Part shown: piece after piece, positions 1 to 7,142 of the stretch | Layout: each line of letters begins with the position of its first letter | How positions within the stretch are numbered: position 1 is the first letter of the stretch | Program-made: the position numbers and the translations under genes | Notes under the pieces: model-generated | Told to the model about the DNA's origin: nothing | Databases searched by the model: none | The model's input: only the letters and a program-made list of their open reading frames with translations | NCBI RefSeq assembly: GCF_019091455.1 | Contig: NZ_JAGXJN010000053.1 | Coordinates: forward strand, 1-40,824 | Reading direction: 5' to 3' | Origin: Chitinophaga sp. GbtcB8 | Lineage (GTDB): Bacteria > Bacteroidota > Bacteroidia > Chitinophagales > Chitinophagaceae | DNA length: 40,824 nt

Positions 1-378
1 GCTTTCTTCAGCAGCAGCTTTGACTACAGCCATGCAAACGGCCAGGGTAGCGTTGGCGCCCAGCTTGGCTTTATTGGGGGTGCCATCCAGATCGATCAGC
101 ATTTTGTCGATGCCTGCCTGGTCATTTACATCCCATCCGGCCAGTTCATCTGCAATGGTCTCGTTCACATTTTTAACAGCCTGTAATACGCCTTTGCCTA
201 CGTAAGTTTTTTTATCATTATCACGCAGTTCTACGGCTTCGTGCTTACCGGTAGAAGCGCCGGAAGGTACGGCAGCACGGCCAAAATGGCCATCTTCTGT
301 AGTGATGTCTACTTCTATGGTAGGATTACCGCGGCTGTCTAAAATCTGCCTGGCATGGATCTCTGAAATGGTACTCAT
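1..378 (-). CDS. eno: Enolase, N-terminal part (cut by window edge)
   Basis: Enolase converts 2-phosphoglycerate to phosphoenolpyruvate in cytosolic glycolysis. The minus strand reads open from the ATG at 376-378 to base 1 (126 codons), and the rest lies outside the window. The start MSTISEIHARQILDSRGNP, followed by VPSGASTGKHEAVELRD, is the enolase N-terminal domain with its mobile SGAST active-site loop. It ends in the LGANATLAVCMAV helix, which is also typical. Only about 30 percent of the usual ~430-residue length is visible, so the catalytic barrel residues cannot be checked. Identification is very secure. Confidence 0.97.
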   Translation of the reverse strand, partial: MSTISEIHARQILDSRGNPTIEVDITTEDGHFGRAAVPSGASTGKHEAVELRDNDKKTYVGKGVLQAVKNVNETIADELAGWDVNDQAGIDKMLIDLDGTPNKAKLGANATLAVCMAVVKAAAEES

Positions 379-417
379 GGTTTTACTATTAGTGTTTTAG
401 GATTGATTGTTGAAAGA

Positions 418-505
418 AGTCCGTTGTCCGTGGCCCATAGTTCCATTGCCCTGTACGCAAGGCAGTTGATGCTTGTAGTTTTCTATGGACCGTGGATTGT
501 GAACC
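418..505. repeat. Heptamer-phased inverted array between gldA and eno
   Basis: Left arm 418-440 is built of 7-base words such as AGTCCGT, TGTCCGT and GGCCCAT. Right arm 483-505 carries words such as CTATGGA and CCGTGGA. The reverse complement of the left arm starts CTATGGGCC and the right arm starts CTATGGACC, and about 14 of 23 positions agree. The array lies just after the gldA stop codon and before the eno start, both read on the minus strand. The words match those at 16395-16545 and 40279-40306. Confidence 0.6.
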
Positions 506-509
506 GTTA

Positions 510-1418
510 TCAATTCGTCAGCTGCCGGAAGATAGCTTCCAGGCTTTGTGAATTGCTCTGCAAAGAAAGGATGTTCCGGTTATTTATCAAAGCAAATTGC
601 AGCAGGTTTTTACGTACTGCCTCTACATTACCTGTAAAAAGCTGCCAGGTATTGCCCTCACTGCCCATTACCCGCGTTACTTCCGGCAGCTGTTCCAGGG
701 CCGCCGCCTCTACCGGCTCCCCAAAAGTTACCTGTATATAACCGTTGCCGGCCTGGCGCTGCTGCAGGTTTTGCAGGGTATCGTCCGCAATCAGCCGGCC
801 TTTGTTGATGATAATTACGCGGCTGCACATGGCTTCCACTTCCTGCATAATATGGGTGCTGAGTATAACGGTTTTGTTGCTGCCCAGGTTTTTGATCACC
901 TGCCGTATATCCGCCAGCTGGTTAGGATCCAGGCCGGAGGTAGGCTCGTCCAGGATCAGAACTTCAGGATCGTGCAGCAGGGCCTGGGCCAGGCCTACGC
1001 GTTGTTTATATCCTTTGGAAAGGGCGCCTATCTTCTTTTTGCTTTCCGGTTCCAGGCCGGTGAGCGCTATTACGGTACGGATGCGCTCCGCCGCAGTATT
1101 GCCCAGCTGGTGCACGTTTGCAATAAAGCTGAGGAACTCTTTCACATACATATCAAAGTAAAGAGGGTTGGCTTCCGGCAGGTAACCCACGCGTTTGCGC
1201 ACTTCCAGCGGGGCTTTGCTTACATCAAACCCGCTTACCAGGGCCTGTCCGCCGCTGGGCGGCCGGTAGTCGGTTATCATTTCCATGGTGGTGGCTTTGC
1301 CGGCCCCGTTAGGTCCCAGGAAACCTACAATCTCTCCTTTGTTCAGGGAAAAGGAAATGTTATCAACTGCCTTTTGTTCACCGTATGTTTTACTAAGTTC
1401 AGATACCTGGATGGACAT
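510..1418 (-). CDS. gldA: GldA-type ABC transporter ATP-binding protein with altered Walker A
   Basis: This is the cytoplasmic ATPase of the GldAFG ABC exporter linked to gliding motility in Bacteroidota. The 302 residues match GldA in length. The ABC signature is LSKGYKQR (about residues 133-140), Walker B is LILDE (154-158), followed by PTSGLDP and the switch histidine H189 (STH). The C-terminal ~90 residues are the GldA-specific domain. The Walker A region reads GPNGAGKA (35-42): the Ser/Thr after the lysine, which coordinates Mg, is alanine (codon GCC), although the next two residues are threonines. Either the ATPase is impaired or shifted, or the base is an error. gldF and gldG are not in the window. 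Confidence 0.85.
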   Translation of the reverse strand: MSIQVSELSKTYGEQKAVDNISFSLNKGEIVGFLGPNGAGKATTMEMITDYRPPSGGQALVSGFDVSKAPLEVRKRVGYLPEANPLYFDMYVKEFLSFIANVHQLGNTAAERIRTVIALTGLEPESKKKIGALSKGYKQRVGLAQALLHDPEVLILDEPTSGLDPNQLADIRQVIKNLGSNKTVILSTHIMQEVEAMCSRVIIINKGRLIADDTLQNLQQRQAGNGYIQVTFGEPVEAAALEQLPEVTRVMGSEGNTWQLFTGNVEAVRKNLLQFALINNRNILSLQSNSQSLEAIFRQLTN

Positions 1419-1748
1419 GGTTTTATATTGCGGGTACTAAAGTAAAAAAATAAGTTCACAGTATGTTAGGGAGTATTTTTGGCCTCCATTAACAATTAAT
1501 TATCAATTGTTTAGTCGATTTTTAGCCCGGATATCCAAAAATGTTATAATTTTACATCTACAATTAACATGAAACACAAGATGTAATTCAACCGTAATTA
1601 TCCCGATCAAATACCTTGAGGCGTATTTAATTTTAAATGACCCGAATCGTGTACCTATACCTGCGTCTATTCTATTAAATCACTCACCCCTGGTAAGTTA
1701 ACGTAACCCAGCCTAACTGGACAATACTTCAATAATCCTTATGCACTA
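1419..1748. promoter_or_regulatory. 330-bp AT-rich gap upstream of the five-gene locus
   Basis: No coding sequence is seen. The gap separates gldA (read leftward) from the coiled-coil/ABC locus (read rightward), so both promoters should lie here. I found no clean TAnnTTTG element. Two short perfect inverted repeats are visible: AACAATT (1491-1497) with AATTGTT (1505-1511), and TTACATCT (1552-1559) with AGATGTAA (1579-1586). They could be operators but are short enough to occur by chance. Confidence 0.4.
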
Positions 1749-2405
1749 ATGGCAAACTTTCTTAAGAAGGCGTTGGGCCTGTTTGTGGAATTTGAGCCCA
1801 ATGAATCTTCATCATCTAAAGCGGAGGTAACCCTTTCGCAAAAATTCCCTTTGGGTAACATCAAAGGCCAGCCGGCTGTAGCTATGAGCGAGGCGGACAT
1901 CGACAAATTTGAGCAGCACTTTTCTGCACTCTTTGAGCGCAGCAACCTGCCCGGGCCAGACTATTTTGAGTTCTGGAAGATGATGGAAACGCTGGAAACA
2001 CATGTACCAGACGAAAAAACACGGATGGCTGCCGTATTTGCCACGCTGAGCGTGCAGGGACTGAACAAACAGAAACTGCTGGAAACAGCGGCACAATACA
2101 AAACCATCGTGGAAAAAGACCGTGCTGACTTTGAAAAAGCTGCCAATGAAAAAGCGTTGGCAGAAGTGCAGGGCCGCCAGCAGCAACTGTCTGACCTGGA
2201 AAAAAAGGTAGCGCAGAATGCGGAAACCATTAAAAGGTTAACCGAAGAGATCACTGCTGCCCAGCAACAAATGGGGCAAATGAAAGCACAGATCTCAGAG
2301 CAGGAGCAGAAGATTTCAAGTAGCCGTCAGGGTTACCAGCTGGCCTGCAATGCCATGATCAATAAAATAGAAACTGACTTGCAAAAAATACAAACATCCC
2401 TTTAA
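1749..2405 (+). CDS. Unrecognised cytoplasmic coiled-coil protein, first gene of the ABC/OmpA locus
   Basis: 218 residues with no signal peptide or membrane segment. Residues 1 to about 90 look globular, with acidic and aromatic stretches such as GPDYFEFWKMMETLE. Residues ~95-215 are a long charged helix rich in Q, E and K with heptad spacing, a likely coiled coil (for example SDLEKKVAQNAETIKRLTEE). I recognise no enzymatic motif. The gene ends 20 bp before the next one, also a coiled-coil protein, so the two are probably co-transcribed and may interact. A three-codon open stretch (ATG CAC TAA at 1741) overlaps the start by TAATG. Function unknown; a structural or adaptor role is inferred from shape and neighbours only. 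Confidence 0.75.
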   Translation: MANFLKKALGLFVEFEPNESSSSKAEVTLSQKFPLGNIKGQPAVAMSEADIDKFEQHFSALFERSNLPGPDYFEFWKMMETLETHVPDEKTRMAAVFATLSVQGLNKQKLLETAAQYKTIVEKDRADFEKAANEKALAEVQGRQQQLSDLEKKVAQNAETIKRLTEEITAAQQQMGQMKAQISEQEQKISSSRQGYQLACNAMINKIETDLQKIQTSL

Positions 2406-2425
2406 CCTAACATCCCAAAAGAAAT

Positions 2426-3415
2426 ATGGAAACACAGTATTTCCCTGCACCTGCAGGGCAAAAGCTAAAGTCATACTGGAACCGGCCGGGTGGTAAGTTT
2501 GGTCTTATCATTGGTTTGGGTTTACTGGTACTGATCGGTTATTATGTAGTGCCCATTCTCACTAAAGTGATATGGAACACGCTCAACTTTGGTATAGCCC
2601 TGGTATCCCTGGGTTTATTCCTGTATGCCGTTACACACCGTAAGCTGCGCTTAAGCCTGTTTTACCTGTATGAATGGCTGATGAAAAAACTGGTAGGCAT
2701 TGTTATAGAGCTGGATCCCTTTATCATAGCAGAAGACTATGTGCAGGATATGGAAAAGCAGCGCGAAAAGCTGTATGAGCAGTCTGTTGAAGTAGACGGG
2801 CAGAAGGAGAAGATCGACATGAAGATAAAAGAAAAGGAAAAAGAAGCTAACCAGCTAATGGCACGCGCCAAAGCTGCGCAGGATAATAATATGCTGCCGG
2901 AGCTGGGCAATGCCACCCGCCAGATAGCGCGTATTAAAGAATACATTCTGCAGCTGGCGCCTATACGTGATAACCTGGCCAGGATAGGCGACTACCTGAC
3001 CAAGGTGCACAAGAACAGCGGTTACATGATAGAAGATGCGCGGAATGAGCTGGAGCTGAAAAAGGACCTGTACAAATCCGTTACATCCGGTAACAAGGCG
3101 CTGACCTCTGCCCTGAAAATATTCAAGGGCGATCCGGAGAAAAAGCTGATGGTGGAACAGTCTATGGAATTCCTGAAAGAGGATATTGCCACTAAGCTGT
3201 CCAGCATGAAAAAAGCCATTAACTACTCAACGGACTTTATGCGCTCCATTGACCTGGATAACGCTACCTATGAGCTGCAGGGCTTACAGATGCTGGAATC
3301 CTTTGACCCGGATATTACTTTCCGCCTGGATACCCAGAAGTGGACGCCTACGCCGGAAAATCAGCGTGTACCCGGTACCGTTGCTAAGGATAACTATAAT
3401 GATTTGCTAAGCTAA
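2426..3415 (+). CDS. Membrane-anchored coiled-coil protein of the ABC/OmpA locus
   Basis: 329 residues. Two hydrophobic segments (about 25-45 and 50-70) are followed by a third, weaker hydrophobic helix (about 77-95). The remaining ~230 residues are helical and charged, with coiled-coil character at about 104-150 and 170-290 (for example KEKIDMKIKEKEKEANQL), and should face the cytoplasm. The shape recalls membrane-associated helical proteins of the PspA/IM30 kind, but I see no diagnostic PspA motif and do not assign that family. The gene follows the first coiled-coil gene by 20 bp and is separated from the substrate-binding/OmpA gene by a 219-bp gap holding a perfect 31-bp inverted repeat. 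Function not recognised. Confidence 0.75.
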   Translation: METQYFPAPAGQKLKSYWNRPGGKFGLIIGLGLLVLIGYYVVPILTKVIWNTLNFGIALVSLGLFLYAVTHRKLRLSLFYLYEWLMKKLVGIVIELDPFIIAEDYVQDMEKQREKLYEQSVEVDGQKEKIDMKIKEKEKEANQLMARAKAAQDNNMLPELGNATRQIARIKEYILQLAPIRDNLARIGDYLTKVHKNSGYMIEDARNELELKKDLYKSVTSGNKALTSALKIFKGDPEKKLMVEQSMEFLKEDIATKLSSMKKAINYSTDFMRSIDLDNATYELQGLQMLESFDPDITFRLDTQKWTPTPENQRVPGTVAKDNYNDLLS

Positions 3416-3427
3416 ATGCTTATTAAG

Positions 3428-3607
3428 GCTGAATGCTTAATGCCGAACGCTTAACGCTGATTGTGGCGGATGTGGGCGGGAAGCATAAAGCACAAAGCAA
3501 AAATAAGCAGCGTTAGGCGTTTAGCCCTAAGCGTTGCACATAATAAAAAAATTATAAGCTGAAGCAAAAGGCAGGAAGCGTTAAGCGTTCGGCATTAAGC
3601 ATTCAGC
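3428..3607. repeat. Perfect 31-bp inverted repeat with heptamer arrays, inside the five-gene locus
   Basis: The left arm (3428-3458) and right arm (3577-3607) are exact reverse complements over 31 bp, separated by 118 bp. Both arms step in 7-base words: GCTGAAT and GCTTAAT on the left, AAGCGTT and AAGCATT on the right. The spacer holds more such words (GCATAAA, GCACAAA, near 3481-3500). The right-arm sequence is closely related to 18804-18842. No target-site duplication is visible at the ends, which argues against a simple transposable element. The repeat sits between the second and third genes of the locus. Confidence 0.85.
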
Positions 3608-3634
3608 GTAACTAACCAACTAAATTATTTAAAG

Positions 3635-5401
3635 ATGTCAATGAAAGTAAAACCTGGTGGTAAAATATTACTGATCCTATTATTACTGGGTGGTATTTAT
3701 GCAGCAAAAGTATTATGGTGGGATAAACGTCCCCAGGAAGCAAAAGCAGCTACTGATATTGGAAAGGTATCCCTGCCGGATGCGCCGGAAGCTTCTTTAA
3801 GCAAGAACGCAGTAATGATGCCCTTACCCGGGCAGGACGAAGCGCTGAACGGCGGTACCAAGATCGTATGGAAAATTATGGCCTGGAACTCCCAGTTCCC
3901 GGTAATGTATGCCAATGGCGGCGCCAACACCACCAAAGGCTCCCTGCTGGACAAAGCCAAGCTGCAGCTGGCCCTGGAACGCCAGGATGACTGTAACAAG
4001 TCTATTGCCGACATGGTGAAGTTTGCACAGGAGTATAAGAATAACCCGAATGCACCTGGTGTGTTTGCTTCTTTCATGGGCGATGGTATGCCTATGTTCT
4101 TTGCTGCTTTAAGCAAAGAGCTGGAGCCCCTGGGGCCCGACTACCAGCCTATTGCATTTTATGCCATGGGTAAAAGTTATGGTGAAGATAAGCTGATGGG
4201 TCCCTCCGACTGGAAACGCGATCCTAAAAATGCGCTGGGTAAAACAGTTGCCTGCGTACTGCGCGACGGTGATATGAACATCCTGCTGAAATGGGCCGGT
4301 GATAACGGTTTGCGCGTGAACCCGGATGAAACCTCTTACGACCGTAATGCCGTGAACCTGATAGCCGCCAATGATTTCCTGGATGCCGGTAATAAATACA
4401 TTGCCGGTTATTCTGAAAACCGTAAGATGATCGTAGATGGTAAAAAAGTAAGCCGCGATACTACCGTAGGTGTGGATGGTGTTGCTACCTGGACTCCCGG
4501 CGACGTGAACGTGGCGCAGAAAAAAGGCGGCCTGGTGAACATTGCTTCTACCCGCGAGTATGCATCACAAATGCCGAACATCACCATTACTATTAAAAAG
4601 TTCGCGTACGATCACCGTACAGATATAGAGAACCTGATCATGGCGCTGTCACAGGCCGGCGACCAGGTGCGTTCCTTTACTGAAGCCAAAGCCTTTGCCG
4701 CAGACGTTTCTGCCAAAGTGTATAACGAGCAGAATGGCGCTTACTGGCTGAAGTATTATAACGGTATGGAAGAAAAAGATGCGCAGGGCATTAATGTAAG
4801 CCTGGGTGGCTCTATGGCCTTTAACCTGGCAGATGCTGCTAACCTGTTCGGTTTAGGTAAAGATGGGCTGGACCGTTACAAGATCGTGTACAACACCTTT
4901 GGTGATATCATCATCAAAATGTACCCGGAGCTGATCCCCACTTACCCTGTGTACAATAAAGTGATCGATAAATCTTTCCTGACCTCCGTAGTGTCTAACC
5001 ACCCGGAGCTGCTGGAAGGTACCGCTATCAAGGAAACCTATGCACCGGAGATCACCCGCGAGGTATCTTCCAAGTCATACGAGATCCAGTTTGAAACCGG
5101 CAGCGCCGTGATCAAACCCGCCTCTTATACTGTGCTGGATGAGATCCTGAAAAGCGCTGTGGTAGCAGAAGGCCTGAAGCTGGGCGTTTATGGCCATACG
5201 GATAACGTAGGTAATGATGCCGCTAACCTGAAGCTTTCTGACAGCCGTGCTGAAGCGGTTAAAAGTTACCTGATAAGCAAGGGCCTGTCAGCCGACCGTT
5301 TGGAATCTAAAGGTTTTGGCGCTTCCAAACCTATCGAAGATAATACTACTGCAGAAGGCCGTGCCCGCAACAGGCGTGTGCAGATTGTGCTGGGTAATTA
5401 A
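3635..5401 (+). CDS. Membrane-anchored ABC substrate-binding-like protein fused to an OmpA-like domain
   Basis: 588 residues in three parts. A positively charged start and a hydrophobic segment (about 9-28) look like an uncleaved membrane anchor or signal. Residues ~70-440 resemble a periplasmic binding protein of the nitrate/sulfonate/taurine class, for example GKTVACVLRDGDMNILLKWA and GVDGVATWTPGD. Residues ~482-588 are an OmpA-like peptidoglycan-binding domain with GHTDNVG, LSDSRAEAVKSYL and GRARNRRVQI. The permease and ATPase of the matching transporter class follow directly. The fusion would hold the binding domain between inner membrane and cell wall, unlike a freely diffusing binding protein. 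Ligand unknown. The binding-protein assignment rests on motif resemblance and context; the OmpA domain is certain. Confidence 0.85.
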   Translation: MSMKVKPGGKILLILLLLGGIYAAKVLWWDKRPQEAKAATDIGKVSLPDAPEASLSKNAVMMPLPGQDEALNGGTKIVWKIMAWNSQFPVMYANGGANTTKGSLLDKAKLQLALERQDDCNKSIADMVKFAQEYKNNPNAPGVFASFMGDGMPMFFAALSKELEPLGPDYQPIAFYAMGKSYGEDKLMGPSDWKRDPKNALGKTVACVLRDGDMNILLKWAGDNGLRVNPDETSYDRNAVNLIAANDFLDAGNKYIAGYSENRKMIVDGKKVSRDTTVGVDGVATWTPGDVNVAQKKGGLVNIASTREYASQMPNITITIKKFAYDHRTDIENLIMALSQAGDQVRSFTEAKAFAADVSAKVYNEQNGAYWLKYYNGMEEKDAQGINVSLGGSMAFNLADAANLFGLGKDGLDRYKIVYNTFGDIIIKMYPELIPTYPVYNKVIDKSFLTSVVSNHPELLEGTAIKETYAPEITREVSSKSYEIQFETGSAVIKPASYTVLDEILKSAVVAEGLKLGVYGHTDNVGNDAANLKLSDSRAEAVKSYLISKGLSADRLESKGFGASKPIEDNTTAEGRARNRRVQIVLGN

Positions 5402-5407
5402 TTAAAA

Positions 5408-5443
5408 GAGGTAAGAAGTATGAGGTTTCATACTTCTTACCTC
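5408..5443 (+). promoter_or_regulatory. Perfect 16-bp hairpin between the binding-protein and permease genes
   Basis: GAGGTAAGAAGTATGA (5408-5423), loop GGTT, and its exact reverse complement (5428-5443) begin six bases after the upstream stop codon. No T-tract follows, so a classical terminator is unlikely. In other ABC operons, as in malE-malF of enterobacteria, a hairpin after the binding-protein gene protects its mRNA and lowers permease expression. The same role here is inferred. Confidence 0.75.
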
Positions 5444-5459
5444 ATCCTAAATATTTGAG

Positions 5460-6245
5460 ATGAAATTCATCAGATCGATCTTTGAGCCGCTGCGTATTAT
5501 CAGCAAACGTAACATGGTGTTGCTGATGGCGGCGGAAATGGTGCTGGCGCTGATTGCCTGGCAGCTGAGCGGGGGCGGGTTAATACCCACGCCCACTAAA
5601 GTGTTGCAGGCATTAGGCACTATTGTGGGCAGCCGTGATTTTGTAGATAACCTGTTTGCCAGCTTATCACTTACTATTAAGGGTATGGTGATCTCTATTG
5701 TGATAGCATTGCTGATCAGCTACCTGGCTATGATCCCGGTCTTTTATCCTATTGCGCGGTTTGTAGTAAAATGCCGGTACCTCACCCTGACCGGTTTAAT
5801 ATTCCTGTTCACCTTATGGACGCAGAACGGGCACCAGCTGAAAATAAGCCTGCTTATTTTTGGCATTGTACCGTTCTTTGTAACCTCCCTGTTAAGCGTG
5901 TTTGAGGGGATTAATGTGCAGGAGTTTGAGCTGTGCACCACCCTGCGTATGAACAGCTGGAAAACCTGGCTGGAAGTAGTGGTACGCGGACGTTTGGACC
6001 AGGTGTTTGAAGTAATGCGGCAGAACTTTGCCATTGCCTGGTTAATGATCACCAGCGTGGAAGGCTTAAGCATGAGCGAAGGCGGCCTGGGCGTAATGCT
6101 CATTAAAGCCAACAAGTATGTGCAGCTGGAAAATGTGTTTGGTACCCTGGTCATTATTTTCATACTGGGGGTATTGTTTGATTATGTGCTGGGGCAAATG
6201 CGCCACTGGTTATTTCCTTACACCCAACTTCAAACCCGCCGCTAA
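5460..6245 (+). CDS. ABC transporter permease, SsuC/TauC-like
   Basis: 261-residue inner-membrane permease with about five to six hydrophobic segments (near 20-36, 69-94, 107-121, 127-147, 191-201 and 226-245). Length and layout fit the binding-protein-dependent permeases of nitrate, sulfonate and taurine importers. The cytoplasmic coupling loop that normally carries the EAA motif is at about 156-185 (EFELCTTLRMNSWKTWLEVV). It keeps the helix pattern, but the conserved Ala-Ala and Gly positions are poorly kept. The stop codon overlaps the start of the ATPase gene as TAATG, which implies translational coupling. The transported substrate cannot be read from the sequence, and the weak EAA loop leaves open whether this complex imports anything. 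Confidence 0.85.
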   Translation: MKFIRSIFEPLRIISKRNMVLLMAAEMVLALIAWQLSGGGLIPTPTKVLQALGTIVGSRDFVDNLFASLSLTIKGMVISIVIALLISYLAMIPVFYPIARFVVKCRYLTLTGLIFLFTLWTQNGHQLKISLLIFGIVPFFVTSLLSVFEGINVQEFELCTTLRMNSWKTWLEVVVRGRLDQVFEVMRQNFAIAWLMITSVEGLSMSEGGLGVMLIKANKYVQLENVFGTLVIIFILGVLFDYVLGQMRHWLFPYTQLQTRR

Positions 6246-7048
6246 TGAATACTTATACCAAGCAAAAAGTACTGCTGAAAGCTGAGGACGTAAACCTGCA
6301 GTACGGCGATAAACAGATACTAAGGGACATTAATTTTTCCATCCAGGATATTCACCGGGAAGGTGTGGCGCAAGGGCAGGTGGTATCCCTTATAGGCCGC
6401 AGCGGTATTGGTAAAACACAGCTGTTCCGGATCCTGGCCAGCTTAATTAAGCCTACGGCTGGTGTGGTGAATATTGAGGAAGATCAGCATCCCGTGCAGG
6501 CCGGTGAAATGGGCATTGTACCGCAGCACTATGTGCTGTTTAACCATCGCACCATTTACCAGAACCTGAAAATAGGGCTGGACAATGCCGCGGTAAAACT
6601 CTCTGATGCGGAAAAGCAGCAGATCATAAAAGATTATGCTGACACTTTTGAGCTTACAGAGCATCTGAAAAAATACCCGGCGCAGCTGAGTGGCGGCCAG
6701 CGCCAGCGGGTAAGCATTATTCAGCAGGTATTAACCGGCAACAAATTTATTCTGCTGGATGAGCCTTTCTCCGGCCTGGATATACTGATGGTGGATAAGG
6801 TGATAAACCTGCTGCTGAAAGTATCTACCCTGCATGAGCAGAATACCCTGATCATTGTTAGCCACGATATAGAGAATGCCGCCGCTATCTCTGATACCAT
6901 CTGGATCCTGTCTACCGAAGAAGGTAAGCCCGGCGCTACGATTGTAAAGGAGTACGACCTGTGCCAGATGGGCCTGGCCTGGACGCCGGATATACGCTCC
7001 AACCCGGCGTTTGTATCACTGATAAAAGAAGTAAAGTCAAAGCTGTAA
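6245..7048 (+). CDS. ABC transporter ATP-binding protein, SsuB/TauB-like
   Basis: 267-residue cytoplasmic ATPase partner of the preceding permease. All nucleotide-binding elements are intact: Walker A GRSGIGKT (51-58), Q-loop Q94 in GIVPQ, signature LSGGQRQR (148-155), Walker B FILLDE (168-173) and switch histidine H207 (VSHD). A short insertion between the first beta strands and Walker A (about 34-44, DIHREGVAQGQ) is unusual. The gene overlaps the permease by one base and ends the locus, 21 bp before a strong terminator. The intact catalytic site indicates active ATP hydrolysis by the complex, in contrast to the altered GldA nearby. Confidence 0.92.
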   Translation: MNTYTKQKVLLKAEDVNLQYGDKQILRDINFSIQDIHREGVAQGQVVSLIGRSGIGKTQLFRILASLIKPTAGVVNIEEDQHPVQAGEMGIVPQHYVLFNHRTIYQNLKIGLDNAAVKLSDAEKQQIIKDYADTFELTEHLKKYPAQLSGGQRQRVSIIQQVLTGNKFILLDEPFSGLDILMVDKVINLLLKVSTLHEQNTLIIVSHDIENAAAISDTIWILSTEEGKPGATIVKEYDLCQMGLAWTPDIRSNPAFVSLIKEVKSKL

Positions 7049-7069
7049 AAAGCATTGCTGAATAGCTTA

Positions 7070-7106
7070 TACCCCCGCCGGCTTATGCCCGCGGGGGTAT
7101 TTTTTT
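7070..7106 (+). terminator. Rho-independent terminator of the ABC/OmpA locus
   Basis: TACCCCCGC (7070-7078) pairs perfectly with GCGGGGGTA (7091-7099) around a 12-base loop, followed by seven T residues (7100-7106). It lies 21 bp after the ATPase stop codon and closes the five-gene unit. Confidence 0.9.
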
Positions 7107-7137
7107 GTACTGCATATTTCCTTGTCCCTTACATTTG
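7104..7137 (+). promoter_or_regulatory. Bacteroidota-type promoter of the M23 gene
   Basis: TTTG (7104-7107), a 22-base spacer and TACATTTG (7130-7137) match the Bacteroidota -33/-7 pattern (TTTG, about 19-22 bases, TAnnTTTG). The -7 element ends five bases before the ATG at 7143, so the transcript should have almost no leader. The -33 element overlaps the T-tract of the upstream terminator. Confidence 0.7.
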
Positions 7138-7142
7138 CACTC

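Noticed and set aside
597..1445. Long open frame antisense to gldA, and similar long antisense frames over porU, the EnvC-like gene, ade and the RsuA/RluB-type gene
   Set aside because: These are shadows on the opposite strand of well-identified genes, with no recognisable motifs or start signals.
1741..1749. Tiny leader reading frame ATG CAC TAA overlapping the first coiled-coil start
   Set aside because: Two codons only; easily a chance occurrence. Noted but not counted as a gene.
2426..3415. PspA/IM30 family membership of the membrane coiled-coil protein
   Set aside because: Only the helical, membrane-linked shape is similar; no diagnostic PspA motif was seen.
3428..3607. Miniature transposable element
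   Set aside because: No target-site duplication at the ends, no transposase-like sequence, and the arms belong to the heptamer family that lies in most gaps here.
7122..7142. Longer M23 protein starting at 7122
   Set aside because: The ATG at 7122 lies upstream of the -7 promoter element (7130-7137), and the added residues disturb the signal peptide.
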